Under the pieces are notes generated by a model. The model was not told the DNA's origin. It was given only the letters and a program-made list of their open reading frames with translations, and did not search any database. Of a stretch of DNA of 64,000 nucleotides, positions 38,196-50,100 are shown piece after piece. A program made the position numbers and the translations under genes. Source of the stretch: Acanthornis magna (lineage: Eukaryota; Chordata; Aves; Passeriformes; Acanthizidae); the NCBI GenBank assembly GCA_036785705.1, contig JAWUZG010000032.1, positions 14,402,001 to 14,466,000 of the forward strand, read 5' to 3'. The stretch's first letter is position 1; each line of letters starts with the position of its first letter.

Positions 38196-38480
38196 GGCCA
38201 CAGCTGTGCCCTGGGTGGCAGTGACAGGAGGGTGTCCCGGGGTCTGCTGCACTCCACGGCTTGGCCTCAGCTGGCGGTAGGGTCAGGCCTGGGTGCCCAG
38301 GGATGAATCCAGTCGGGTCCCAAGGCCCCCAGGTCAAGGTCTGCACAATCAGCTGGTCTCACAGGGTTTTCTTATGCCCAGCCTCTTGTGTGTCAACATT
38401 GGGCTGTCATCTCCTGCTTTCCTGCCGCACCACTGCTGGGAAGGGCCTGGGTCTGTTCTCTCAGTCACCTTCCTACAGGA
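38196..38480. other. Spacer, unassigned GC-rich sequence
   Basis: Lies between the CR1 and the LTR copy. Open frames of 80-115 aa on both strands show no family signal. It may be the decayed 3' part of the LTR or flank of the CR1. Confidence 0.4.
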
Positions 38481-38957
38481 ATTGTGGGCTCTGCCTGGGT
38501 GTGTGTGCTCAGGATTTGTGGCCAAACAGGGTTGATAATAAACTAGTGTTTTAGCTATTGCTGAACAGTGTAGGCACACTGTCATGGCCTCCTCAGTGTC
38601 TCACTCTGCACCACCCAGCAAGTAAGCTGGAGGTGGGGAAGAGGCTGGAGCAGGGGGAGAGGTCATGCAGCTGTCTTGAATCAACCAGAGTGATGTTCCA
38701 TGGCACATAACATCATTCTTGCCAGTAAAAACTCGGGGCATAGTCTTTCCAAAGTGGCCGTTGCTCAGAGACCAGCTGAACATCAGCAGTATTGTTGGGG
38801 GAGGTGGTGAGTGATTGTTTGTATGTTAGGAGGGTTTTTTTGTTCCTCTTTCCCTCACCTACTAAAACATCATTGTCTTAACCCACAACTTTTCTTGCTT
38901 TTGCTCTTCTGGTTCTACCCCTGAGCTAGCAGTTGGCTGGGGTCACCCCATCATGAC
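38481..38957 (-). mobile_element. Solo-LTR-like element, copy A
   Basis: Read on the minus strand it follows the same order of blocks as the element at 44.08-44.65 kb: ACCCCAGCCAACTGCTAGC near 38945, a segment with AAGCAAGAAAAGTTGTGGG, GATGTTCAGCTGGTCTC, GATGTTATGTGCCATGG, and near the end CAGCAATAGCTAAAACA, TTATCAACCCTGTTTGG and CACAAATCC. It is more diverged than the other copy. No internal viral region is attached. Limits are approximate. Confidence 0.6.
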
Positions 38958-41629
38958 TGGAAAGTTCTGTCTGCACAGGGGCCTCTGCTGAGACAGGGCT
39001 GCCCCAGGCAGCACTGGGGACTGTGTCCTGTGACAGGTCATGCACCACTACTCACCCTCTGCCTTGTGTAAAAACCCCTCTCCATCCTTTCTTGCAGCTT
39101 TACAAGTCTCCCTGAATTCCTCCTGATCCATGTGACAGCTCTTGAATGCTGCCACATTGCACTCATAGCAAACACACCATCAGCATAGGCAGCTAGTGCT
39201 CTGGGACGAGGTTTCCTACTGCCTCTTATGAGATCTTTTATCGAGAGACTGTAAGTCCACCCTGACACTCCTGTGTGACTTGCCCTTAGCTTATGAGCAC
39301 TGTCACCACAGCACACTTCATTCAGGATGCTTCCCTCACAGTATATATGAAGTTGATGTTCAGTATTCAAGGACATTGAGGAAAGAAGCTTTTGCTTTGA
39401 AAAAAAGGAGTCTTTCTGCAATGTCAAAAATATTTACTTTTTATGAAGTCACAAGACCTTCTGCAGTTGGAGAGAGTTGTTTGAAAATGTGATCTGCAAA
39501 GCTTCAAAGAAAAAGGCAAATTTTCACGTTATTTTTATAGCAATTTATTATTGAAGACATGATTATTTTGAAGTAATCTTAGTGCTGGGATTTATCAAAA
39601 CCAAGCAGGAGAGTCCCATAGAAGAAGATGGAGTAAGGTTAGATTTTGTTGGAAAAAACACAGCAGACAATAGTCAACAGTTTCAACTGAGTTATTTTGT
39701 CATTTTTTACAAAGCATGAATTTATTTAAGTATTCTGATATGGACTATAATGTCTACATGTTGTTCTGAGTGTGGTGGTTTAGGATTTTGTTGTTGTTGT
39801 TGTTTGTTTCCTTTTTTTAAGGAAGAAAAATAATTAGTCCACATGGTGGATTTAATTTCCAATTACTTCACAAACCAATGTACATATTGTGGGCTAAATT
39901 GTTCTGGACAAGTAGGTCACACGTCAAACGTAAACCCCATGTAATTATAGGAAAATTGACTCCTAGTATTAGTAAAAGGGCCTTTGAAGTTACAAAGGCT
40001 TACAGAAGGTACAAAGTTATGAATAATCTTAAGTATTCGCAGGGTGTGAGCTTCACTTATTCAAAATTGTTTATTATAGGTTTCTCACTATTTCTGCTTT
40101 GAAGTAATTACAGAGAAAGAAAGGTAAATATCCTACAGAGTGAGTGCACCTAACATCAGTGCTACACCCAACCCAGTATTTTGACTCCAACATCAGTAAA
40201 AGGAGGTACTAATAAGGAAGAGCTCCATAGTGTGGTTGCTTCACAGTACTTACCCTGTGGGTACATCTCTGCTTAATTCCTTCAGTCTACACTTACGGAT
40301 GTGTTTGTCATCTTTTCAAAATGAAAAATGCATCCTTCAACCTACGGATAGTGTCCAAGTCCTCCGCCCCAGTGCCAATGTTCTGGAAGTTTTCTGCTTT
40401 GCAGAAAAGAATTTTCTGTGCTTCCTCATTCTCATACTGTGGGGTTTGGTTAACAACAACTTCGTTGCCTTTCATGATTTTGTATTATTTGATCAGTCCT
40501 CTCCCCGCTTTCTCTCTCTGCATTGAACAGTCCCAGTCATTATTGCTCTTTCTGTAATATAGTACTGACATCTCTCCACAGTGCCTTTCCCAACTTCTCT
40601 ACATCCCTCTTGAGCCATGAAGACAAGAATTTATGTAGTAATCAATCTGAGGCTGCATCAGCCTTTATACAGCAGCCAAACAACTACTCCTGTCTTGTTC
40701 TCAATATTCTTCCCAACAATGTACAATGTTTTTTTGATTGCCACTGCACATAAAGTCGATGAGACAATCAGAAAGAAGTGTTTTGGATCTCTGAGCTGTA
40801 ACTGCCACTGCTAAATTCAGTACAAGGGAAGCTTAGAAATCCAACTGCTCTGCAGTGCAGCAGCATGTGAAAGCACATGGTCAGTTATTGACAGTCACTT
40901 CCCCTCTGTGAAGTTCACCACAGTTAAAGAGCTCTGAAAGCGTGACCAGCCTAGATAACAATTACATCTCAAAGGTATCTGTAAGTATCTTCGAAGAAAA
41001 AGAAAATTAAGTGCACCGTACATGACACGTAGAGTCATACTTGATGCCTCAGAAAACCAGTGGAAATTGTCAGCTTTCCAGAAAGTAACTATTTTTCATC
41101 TAACGATTCCTGGTACAGTTTAATGAGAAAAGGAATTGCATCTTCTCTTTATTATTATCCCAAGTCTGGAGAATAAAATTAGACTTCATTAAATATTGGC
41201 TGGCAACATAAGTCACTAAGTAGAAGATTTATAAATATTATGAGATTTTCCCCTGGCAATATTTTAGAAATACTTGTCCTCAGACAAAGCCTAAAATATT
41301 AATCATGTAAGCTGAAAGCACCTTTTTTTTTCTAGTTACTCAAGTAATTTATAACCATAAGATCTGTTTGCTATTATGAAGCCTGCTTAAATTTGAGAAC
41401 CGTAATGATGACTTTAAAACCAAAAGATTACAAAGAACTGTACCCTTTATACTGTGGAACTGATCAGTTGAAAATTGCTCTTGCGATACAGTAAAAAATT
41501 CCTTCCAATACCACCCATATGCGCACCCATATATCTTTTTGTGTGTAGTAAGGACTCAAGCATACTAGTCACAAGAAATTTTAGAAATTTCCTAATATTG
41601 CTACTGTTAACATAAACATAATATCTCAT
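38958..41629. other. Intergenic spacer between the two promoters
   Basis: Mostly AT-rich unique-looking sequence. It includes a (TTG)n run near 39791-39803 and a 129-aa minus-strand frame at 39038-39427 with no recognised family. No exon, RNA gene or further mobile element could be supported. Confidence 0.6.
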
Positions 41630-42105
41630 CATAGCATCACAGGCTAGTTTGGGTCAGAAGGGACCAGGTGGGGGTCAGCCTCTTCTCTGAGGAAACCAGA
41701 GACAAGGCAAGAGGACATAGTCATAAGCTGCACCAGGTGAGGTTAAGGTTGGACAGTCAGAGGAATTTCTTCACAGAAAGGGTGGTTGGACTTCGGAGTG
41801 GGCTGCCCACGGAGGTGGTGGAGTCACTGTCCCTGGAGATGTTAAGGACTGGACATGGCATTTAGTGCCGTGATCTGGTTAACATGGTAGTGTTTGATCA
41901 TAAGTTGGACTCCATGATCTCAGAGATCTTATCCAGCCTAATTGATCCTGTGATCTTAAAGATCATCTCGTTCCAATCCCCGCTGCCATGAGCAGGGAGA
42001 CCTTTCACTAGACCAGGTTGCTCAGAGCCCCATCCAATCTGGCCTTGAACATTTACTTCCAGGGAAGGGCCATCCACAGCTTCACTGGGCAACCTGTTCT
42101 AGTAT
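41630..42105 (-). mobile_element. Outer CR1 LINE, split by a younger CR1
   Basis: The minus-strand CR1 3' end begins ATAGCATCACAGGCTAGTTT...GGGACC (to 41665). It is interrupted, then resumes at 41955 with CTTAAAGATCATCTCGTTCC, CCATGAGCAGGGAGACC, GACCAGGTTGCTCAGAGCCC and GGCAACCTGTTCTAGT (to about 42105). Putting the two parts side by side restores the usual CR1 order GGGACC-TTAAAGATC. Confidence 0.85.
41666..41954 (+). mobile_element. Inner CR1 LINE 3' end, nested
   Basis: Starts GGTGGGGGTCAGCCTCTTCT, then GAGGTTAAGGTTGGACA, GGGCTGCCCACGGAGGTGGT, GGAGTCACTGTCCCTGGAGA, GTTGGACTCCATGATCTCAG and ends CCTGTGAT. All are CR1-Y-type 3' blocks in order. It lies in the opposite orientation inside an older CR1. 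Confidence 0.9.
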
Positions 42106-42189
42106 ATTTTTCCAAAGTACCACCTGCCTTCCATTTTTTCCTGCGCTGTATTTGGTAAATTCTGTAACTATCAGGCAAAATAAACACAC

Positions 42190-42800
42190 GCGCACGCACA
42201 GCACCCTCTGCGCGCCCGCGCACCGGCTCACGCGTCCCGCCAGGGGGCGCAGCGCGGCGGCGGCGGCGCGGCGGGCGGGGCGGGCGCGGGGCACGCCGGG
42301 AGCTGTCAGGGCGGCGCGGGGGTGCCGGTGGCGGTCGGGCTCTTCCGGCTCGGGGCGCTCAGGTAACGCCGCTCCCTCCGCTCCTTTCCCGGGATCCTAG
42401 TGCGGGCAGGCAACGCGGCTCGGCGGCGGCGGCTGCTCCGCTCCCTCCGTCCCTCCGCGTCGCCGCGCCGGTGTTGGGGAGGGTCCGCCCCTGGAGCCGA
42501 GCCGAGCCGGCCCTCTGCGCTGCTCTGCTCTGCCCTGTTTTGCTCTGCTCTCCCCTCCCCGCCGGCACCGTCGTGGCGGACGACGGCCGGGCCGTACTGG
42601 GCTGTGTGCGAGGGGCAGGTGCTGAGGAGCCCGGGGAGAGCGGTTATAGCCTGTTCATTGCGCTGCGGCAATTAACCTGTGGCACCTGTCCGCCCTCCCC
42701 CTGCGGACTCTGTCCCCCCGCAGCGCGGAGCGCGCCTGGTGGGTTTTGGGGTGCCGAGCCTCTCCCCGCACCCCGGCAGCGGCCGGCGGGGCCTGGCTTC
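42190..42800 (+). promoter_or_regulatory. DOP1A: DOP1A CpG-island promoter (probable)
   Basis: A CpG-dense island stands out from AT-rich flanks. It includes GC boxes (GGGCGGGGC at 42273), a CTCF-like CCGCCAGGGGGCGC (42237-42250), a CTCTG-pentamer run (about 42518-42552) and no evident TATA box. It is the only island between UBE3D and the first DOP1A coding exon, and orientation and synteny point to DOP1A. Transcription probably starts around 42250-42340, which is inference. Confidence 0.7.
42300..42362 (+). other. DOP1A: DOP1A 5' non-coding exon (tentative)
   Basis: GGGGCGCTCAG|GTAACG gives a usable donor at 42363 inside the island. The coding start is 11 kb downstream in an exon with a preceding acceptor, so at least one upstream non-coding exon is required. 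Its 5' edge and the choice of donor are guesses. Confidence 0.4.
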
Positions 42801-44079
42801 GCCCTTCGTGGTGCAGCCTCCTCAGGGAGCTCTTCCCGCCTGGGAATGAGCTTGGCGTTGGGATGCCAGGGCCGTCCTGCTTTGACCTTGAGGGTCCAGG
42901 GGGCTATGGGCCCCTTTTGGGTCAGATTCCCGGTTACTGGAGTTATTGCATGTGGTATTTGGAGGGATACCTGGGACATATGGCTGTCCCTGGTTTGTGT
43001 GGTGCAGGGTTAAATTTCAGCTGTTGATGCAGAGGTGGCCTTAAATCTTGTGATGCCAGTTTAAAAAGCATAAATATATGACAGCTTTTGATGTTAAGTA
43101 TTTTTTAGGAATAATGTTTTCATATGTGTAACAATAACCAGAGAAGCCTAAACAATTTATCTCTTTAAGTGACCTAAAATACGTTAGATATGAGGTGCAG
43201 GTTTTGCTGAGCTTATTCTGTGTGACTCAACCCTTGTGTTTTTGTTGCTGATTGCAAGAGCTCTTTCACTCCTGGATCTTCTTTCAATATGCATCAACAG
43301 TGAAAGTGTTATGGTTCTCAGGTTAACTGCAGAATGTTACTGATACCTGAATTCCAGCTGGAGGAGTGTGAAGAGTTGGGAAGACTATCTAAATAGTAAC
43401 AGGCTAGATACGTGCAGGTAATAAAGGGGCACAGTATAACGTTGAATACTGTAGTCTTTTCGTTTTGCTGCCAAGGCTTGGTCTGTGTTAAATACTTAGG
43501 CAGGCCTGGCTGTCAATTTTGCTCTGTTTGTGGTTTTTTGGGTTTTTTTTATGATGTTGGTACCTTTTCAAAAGCAGGATGGAAGACAGTAAACCTTTTG
43601 CTAATAGTGTAATGCCTAAATATTGTGATTATCCAAAATGTACAGTAATTTTCAATAAAGCGTGTATGAATGTCATAGGGGGTATGTCAGTTCGGAAACA
43701 GTCAGAATGTTTACAGCATAATTTGTGGTTTTGTTTTCACTGACATGAGAATTGGCACTTTTGGAAACTAAGCGGCCTGTAAATGAGATAGGGAGAGGCT
43801 GCATTTCTAGCTTGCTGAATGTCTAACTTTCCCAACTTGTTGGTAGCACCTGTGACAGTGGATGTTTAAACAGCATCTTGCAAAGACGAGTTATCTTACG
43901 TCTTCCATTAGCGGAGTGGCTGTGCATTTGAGTGGACAGTTATGTTCTCAAGTTAGGCCATGCTTATCGTGGCAGTGCTTTTCCTGTGTGAAATTACTGG
44001 CACGCTAGGCTGACCATTAGAAATGGTCATCTCAGGCACAGCAAGCTGTGTGGGTAAGATTGCAGTGTGGTTTGATGCC

Positions 44080-44645
44080 GTGGTTCAACCCCAGCCAGCA
44101 GCCAAGCCCCATTCCCCCACCTGTGGGATGAGGGAGAGAATCAGAAAAGTAAAAGGCAGAAAACTCATGTGCTGAGATAAAGACAATTTAATAGGGAAAG
44201 CAAAAGCCACTCCCACAAGCAAAGCAAAACAAGGAATGAATTCACTGCTTCCCATGGGCAGGCAGGTGTTCAGCCATCTCCAGGAAAGCGGAGCCCTGTC
44301 ACACCTAATGGTGACTTGGGAAGAAAACAAACACCATCACTACAAATGTCCCCCCTTCCTCCTACTTTGTGTGCTATGCATGATGTCATGTAGCCTGGAA
44401 TGTCCCTTTGGTCAGTTTGGGTCACCTGTCCCAGCTCTCTCTCCTCCCAAACTCCCATGCACCTCCAGCCTGCTCGCCAGCATGGCAGTACAAGAAGTAG
44501 GCAAGACCTTGGCTTGTGTAAGCCCTGCCCAGCAATAACAAAAACATGTCTATATTATCAACTCTGTGTTCAGCACAAATCCAAAACACAGCCCCCTACC
44601 AGCCACTTTGTAGTTTATTGTAGAGAAAATGAACTGTACTCCAGT
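44080..44645 (+). mobile_element. Solo-LTR-like element, copy B
   Basis: Blocks in order: GTGGTTCAACCCCAGCCAGC, GGATGAGGGAGAGAATC, GAGATAAAGACAATTTAAT, AAAGCAAAACAAGGAATGAA, GGCAGGCAGGTGTTCAGCC, GATGTCATGTAGCCTGGAA, CCCTTTGGTCAGTTTGGGT, CAGCAATAACAAAAACATG and AGCACAAATCCAAAACA. This is a common interspersed avian LTR that I recall, without a secure family name. There are no flanking viral genes. The 81-100 aa frames here are not host genes. Confidence 0.75.
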
Positions 44646-47044
44646 GGTGTAAGCGGGCTCAGCCTGTAATCTCCTGTTATTTTTCTCTGTTTGAATAAAG
44701 GGAGGATGCTTCCGTGTGTTGATCACTGGCTTAATTTTCTTGGCCAGAGTTCCTGCTGTCCACCTTTAGTGTCTTCTTGCTTAGCTAAGAATGACTGCTT
44801 GGGCTGGGTTGTCTGGCTGAAAATGCTTATTACTATAATTTTCTTTTTTTTTTCTTCTTTTCTTTGTCTTTTATTTTGGTGAAGTTGTATTATATTAAAT
44901 CTGCAGTGTGTAGAATAGAACCAAGACTATGAAGTATGTTGTTAAAAATCCTGTTTTGAGAGGGAAGAGGGACTACACTAAATGATACCTGCTAAAGCAT
45001 GAAATAGAAAAATGGAAGTAATTTGTCTGTATGCACGTAAATTGTCTTCCAGATTAATAACTATGTTCCTCTGACTTGTAGCTGAAAAGAAGCTGAATGA
45101 TAAATAGAAACAGTAAGTGATATGTTTCCCTCAGAGGCTGGGGAGAAGAAATACCGCAGGATCAACCATTTTCTCCCAGTAACTGAAACAAGATATGAAA
45201 AGAAAGCACCAAAGAGAATCAGTAAACAGTTTTACTAGTCAGCGCATTCCTATTTTTATCAGAAACTTGTAGTTCAACATAAGCATAAAAAAGTTGTTAG
45301 AAGTCAAGGAATGGTGCTTTGCCTAATTTGTTTTTTAATTTGAAGAAGTCGTAGGGAATTCCACTTTTTATTTATGTCTTTTCTGGCTTACTTCTGAGGA
45401 TAAGGAGAGTGAACAAGGTTTGGTCCAGGCACTGTTTTCAGAATAGTCAGAAAAGGACTCTGTTTTACAAATTCCTTTGAAATCCATCTCTAGAACTGGG
45501 AAATCAGATGCATTGTGAAATGTAACCACAATCTAGATAATGCATAGATACATGCATGGCATATGCACTATTTCAGAATTAAAATCAGAATAAAGTTATA
45601 GAAATTATTTGAAATTGGAAATTAATGAATTACTAGTATCTTAGACCTCAGGACATAATAAAAAAGGAAGATGGCCAGATGCATTGTATTAGGTTATCCA
45701 AGTAAGGTAATGATAAGCATATGAGATCTTCTAACATGCCTTTGTGAAAAGACATATTAGGATTGTTTGGAGACAGAATGTTAAACCCACCTGAAACTAA
45801 ATGTTAGAACAATGGTTGTGGATAAATGAAAGGTTATTGTGAGCAAAGAAAAAATGAATAAATTACCAGGCTACCACTTTTTTTGTTGTTAATTTGATAG
45901 ATTCTGTGTTAACCTGTGTATCAGAATATTTGGAGAGAAGTCTCAATGTGAAGGTACAGCATTACCCTGGATGTAAAGCTTCTCTCTCAGTACAGTGTAC
46001 TGCAAAGCTAATGTAAGACAGTGAACCTCATGTAAGTCCTTTTTCTTTTTTTCTTTTTCTTTTTTCTTTCTAAGCTGAAAAGTATCCTGAAGTTGGCAAA
46101 CTCTCCTTGAAAACAAAGTGTAGTACAAATATAGCTTTAAATGAAGCGATGCTGGTTTGAGTTGATTTTGTTGTTATGTTTGCTATGGCTTTTTTTCTGT
46201 TGTTGTTTATCTACTTCTTTATTTTAACTGTATTACATATTAATTGGACTTACTAATTTAACAATAGTAAAAAATATTCAAGAAAGAAAAAGAATACCTC
46301 AACGTAAGTCTCCTCTCAGTAAATGCTTGGAAAAGAAAAGCTAGCTAGTTAAAAAGCAATTATTTTCAGAGAGGGTATAGGGACCGTTTGAAGGCACAAG
46401 GCTGAAACACACAAAAGTGAAAATAAATTGTTTATTTTAGGAAGCCTGTCCTGTTTCTGCACTCAGGCAGCTGTAGACAAGATAATTATTTGAAACCGTG
46501 TACTTATCAAGCGCTGCTCAGCAGAGAAGGGAGTGGTCCCAGGGCCCTGTGGGTGGGTGTGAGAGCTGGGCAGTTCCGCTGTGGCACTGGGAAAGCACAG
46601 AGCTCGCAGTGCTGACAGGTGCTGCAGGAGCCACGGGGAGGGTGCAGCTGCACTCACACCAGAACACGCTCCTCCTCTCTCTGATGGTGCTTTTTCCAAC
46701 ACACTGAACTTGTGGTTACCATGGATGTATGTCAGGTAAATACCTTTCACATCCTGTTTAGAGTAATCCAAACAGCCTTATTTCTAATATTCAGTCTCAG
46801 AATCTCTTTATGAGTTGGTAAAACTGCTGACACTGTATGATTTTGGAGGTTTGATTGTGGTAGCAGAAAAAGGCCCTACCAACCCAGAGTGCAAACCAAC
46901 CTTTTTTTGAGCATGGCAACAGTTTCTTTTGGTCCAGGGAACAGTAGTTGATACACTATATACAATGTTACACTTCTGAGTCCAGATTTTATGTTTCTGT
47001 TTGGCTCAGGATTGTGTAAATGGCTAGTGACTCCAGGAGGTTAT

Positions 47045-47142
47045 AGTTCATATTCTGGTGGAAAGTGTCCCTGCCCATGGCAGGAGGGTTAGAGCTAGAT
47101 GCACTTTAAGGTCCCTTCTAATTCAAAACATTCTATGATTTT
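47045..47142 (+). mobile_element. CR1 LINE 3'-terminal fragment
   Basis: GTCCCTGCCCATGGCAGGAG, GTTAGAGCTAGATGCACTTT, AAGGTCCCTTCTAATTC and ATTCTATGATTTTA form the last ~100 bp of a CR1. It lies in presumed DOP1A intron 1, sense orientation. Confidence 0.85.
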
Positions 47143-50100
47143 AAAAAAATTCTGCAATATTTGGTGTTGTTCAGATGTCAGCTGGGAGAATGAAATGAAG
47201 ATTATCTGTAAAATGTCTTTAACCAAATCCTTTACGTTTTTTTGGTGGATTCACTGCTGCCAAAATTTAAGATTTGAGTTGTGCATAAAGATGGTAACTC
47301 TGGGAGCTGAGATGAAATAAAGTTGAAGGAGGAAACACTCTGAACACATGTCAAATGAGTACATTGTAAATTCCAGGCATATTTTTTCCTTCTCTTAATG
47401 TGTAATTGAATATGAGGGAAATAGTGACAAGTTCTAGATTTAGACTAAGATATTGGATGTTCAATACAGTGGGAAGAAGGGGACCAAAAAAGTACTTGAA
47501 AGTGAGTGTTGAAGGATAACTACAAATTCAAGGAAATATTTTCCCATTTTTCTCTATCTTGTATTATTCTGACTTAAATTACCATCTGTTTTTAGTAAGA
47601 CATGTTGGATGTTTTGTATAATTTAGAATAAGAAGCAAGGCTATCTGGAGCTTTGTTGATTTTTGGAAGTAAAATGAATGTTGATTAAGCTATAATTTAT
47701 TACATAGATAACTCAGCAATCATTTGTTCTAAGAAAGGAAAAAAATATGGGGAAACATTATTTCAGTTAATGGTTGACCTGAGTTGGAAGAAAGATGCAA
47801 ATCATCATCTTTCATTTACTTAGTGACATTAAGTTCAGATCTGTCAAATTTGAACATTTGATTTGATCTCATGAAGAATGATACTTTAAAAGTAGAGTCT
47901 CTAGTGTTAAAGATTCTGGCATTCATGAAGTGCAAAAGTACTTAACTCTAGAAAAGATGATATCTGTTATACTTTGCCAGAAACAGTAAGATAGTCCTGA
48001 GCAGTATGCAGGCAATAATAATGCTCAAGGGCTGAAAGAAAAGGAATCAGTAGTATTTCTGTTGGTGGGTCTGGAATCAAAATAAAAATTTCAGTCCTGT
48101 ATATCAAAGTGTTTTGTTGTTCACCTGTTATATATTGAGAAGCTGTAGTAAAACAGAATTGAGTAGAGGGGTTCAAATGTCATCCTAAGCTCAGTTTTTA
48201 AGAGGCAATTGGAAGAGACATGTCTTTGTCAATAAGAGTGGGAAGTCTTTAGTCACTTTCTTCTTTCCTCTGACAGATAGATGTAGATATGCTTTTTATT
48301 TTGGAAGAATTGTGCTCTAAAGCACATTCATTTAGGGTTTGTTTATAATTATATATTTGTCTTCTTAAATAGTAACTAGAGCAGTTGAATCCTTAGAAGG
48401 CTTGTTGTACGTTCCTTATGAATTTTTAAGCTTGTTACTTGTTCCTCTTTATGAACTCATGTCTGTTGTAAGTCACACTTTGGAATACCATATGACAGGA
48501 ATAGCAGAAAGAGTGTTTTACTTACCTGATGTACTTCCATCAGACTGTGCTCAGTGGTTGCCTTGGGTTTATTCCAGTCTTTTTTCGGTGAAGAACATGC
48601 TAGAGAAGGAAAAATGTACTTAGTTTCTTTTTACTGACAGTTAGATTTTTGGTGTAATAATAAATAACAAACTTGTTTTGTATCTTCATAACTAAGTACG
48701 GTGCACATCAAGTTGAGCACCTAATCTAACCTCTGTAGTACAAGTCGTAGGTTTTCTCTCATTTAATTCTTGCTTGATATGAGAATCATTCCTAGGAAAA
48801 CATCTTATGTTGATTTAGAAGTTGCCAGTATGGATAATGCACAGATTATGATGGGGATTTACTTTAATTTAGTTTTGTCGTGGAAAGAAATTTGAGCACC
48901 TAAAGCGGTGCTGTCTTTACTGTGGAAAAATATAACACACTGTTTCCATGTGTGAATATGACTTGGTTGAAAAGTACTGAGAAGTTATTAATCACAATAT
49001 TAAATCTTACTAAGTGCTGTAGACTGTTGCAGGATACTAATGCCATAATGGCTAATTATAGTTAATAATACTGCCAGGTGGGGTTCTTTTGTTTGTTTGT
49101 GCAGTACGGGGGGGATTCTTCTTTTATTATTGTACTGAATAGCAGTTGGCCAAAATAACAAGCTCAAACAGTTCTTCAGAAGATATTAGAGATCCCTGTT
49201 TGAAAAATTCTGAGTAAGAGGACTCTGGAATGTCAATCTGGAAATAGAATAATTAGCTGTAATTGGAAAATCTTTATCTGTGGTTACAGAAGAATGTATG
49301 TGTTTCCTACATTTGAATTTTATCTGAAGAGTCTAGTTTGGGATTTGCAGTACTTATTTTGCTATTCATGTTGTTAAATGCTTCTTAGGGGAAGCAAAGC
49401 ATAATAAATTACCAAATGACAAGTCTTCTGTTTTCCATGTATTCAAATCTGTGTTTGTATTGAGTCTATTTAAATACAAATGTTTTTCTGAAGTTGCCAG
49501 CTTAGTATGTGGCACTATACACAGTTTAAAAATCAATAGCAGTGCAGTGAAATTGGATTTTTTTCTCATCTGCTTTTTAATTGTCTACTAGTTTTTTTTA
49601 GTGTGTATCCCATAGCCATGCTTGAAATGGTAAACAGTCTTTAAAATGCCTTGAAATACTGCATTGCAAAGCAGCAGACTGGAGGAATTCAAAGAGAGCA
49701 AGCTTGTGAGCTCAGATTCTTACAGTACTTGGAACAAATCTTGAGATGTCTTGAAGTGACTTGATGTATGCAGATTTGTGCAATCAGCCACTGGACCTGT
49801 ACCAGTATTTCAGTAGTGCAGGTTGGTGTGAAGCACATAAACAGCGTAATTATCTGAGGCTTGAAAAATGTAAGAGTAGAATAGTAGCAAATCAAACCTG
49901 AAAAGGAGTTTTGGGGTAAAACAGATAAGGGAGAGCTTATGAATCAAGTCTTATAAACTTGTGATTAAATCAAAACAGAATCTAGATAAAAGCTGCTTCT
50001 TTTGAATTGATTTATTGAAGCTGCCATTCTTCTCCACATTTCTCTGGCTAAACAATTTAGAGGCTCTTAAACAGGTGAATTGTTTGTGTTGATGTGAGAC

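Noticed and set aside
42471..43013. 180-aa plus-strand open frame at the DOP1A island
   Set aside because: Low-complexity Ala/Pro/Gly/Arg composition in a CpG island, no family signal, and better explained as promoter and intron 1 sequence.
38481..44645. The two LTR copies as ends of one provirus
   Set aside because: They face opposite ways, differ in decay, and no retroviral genes lie between them.
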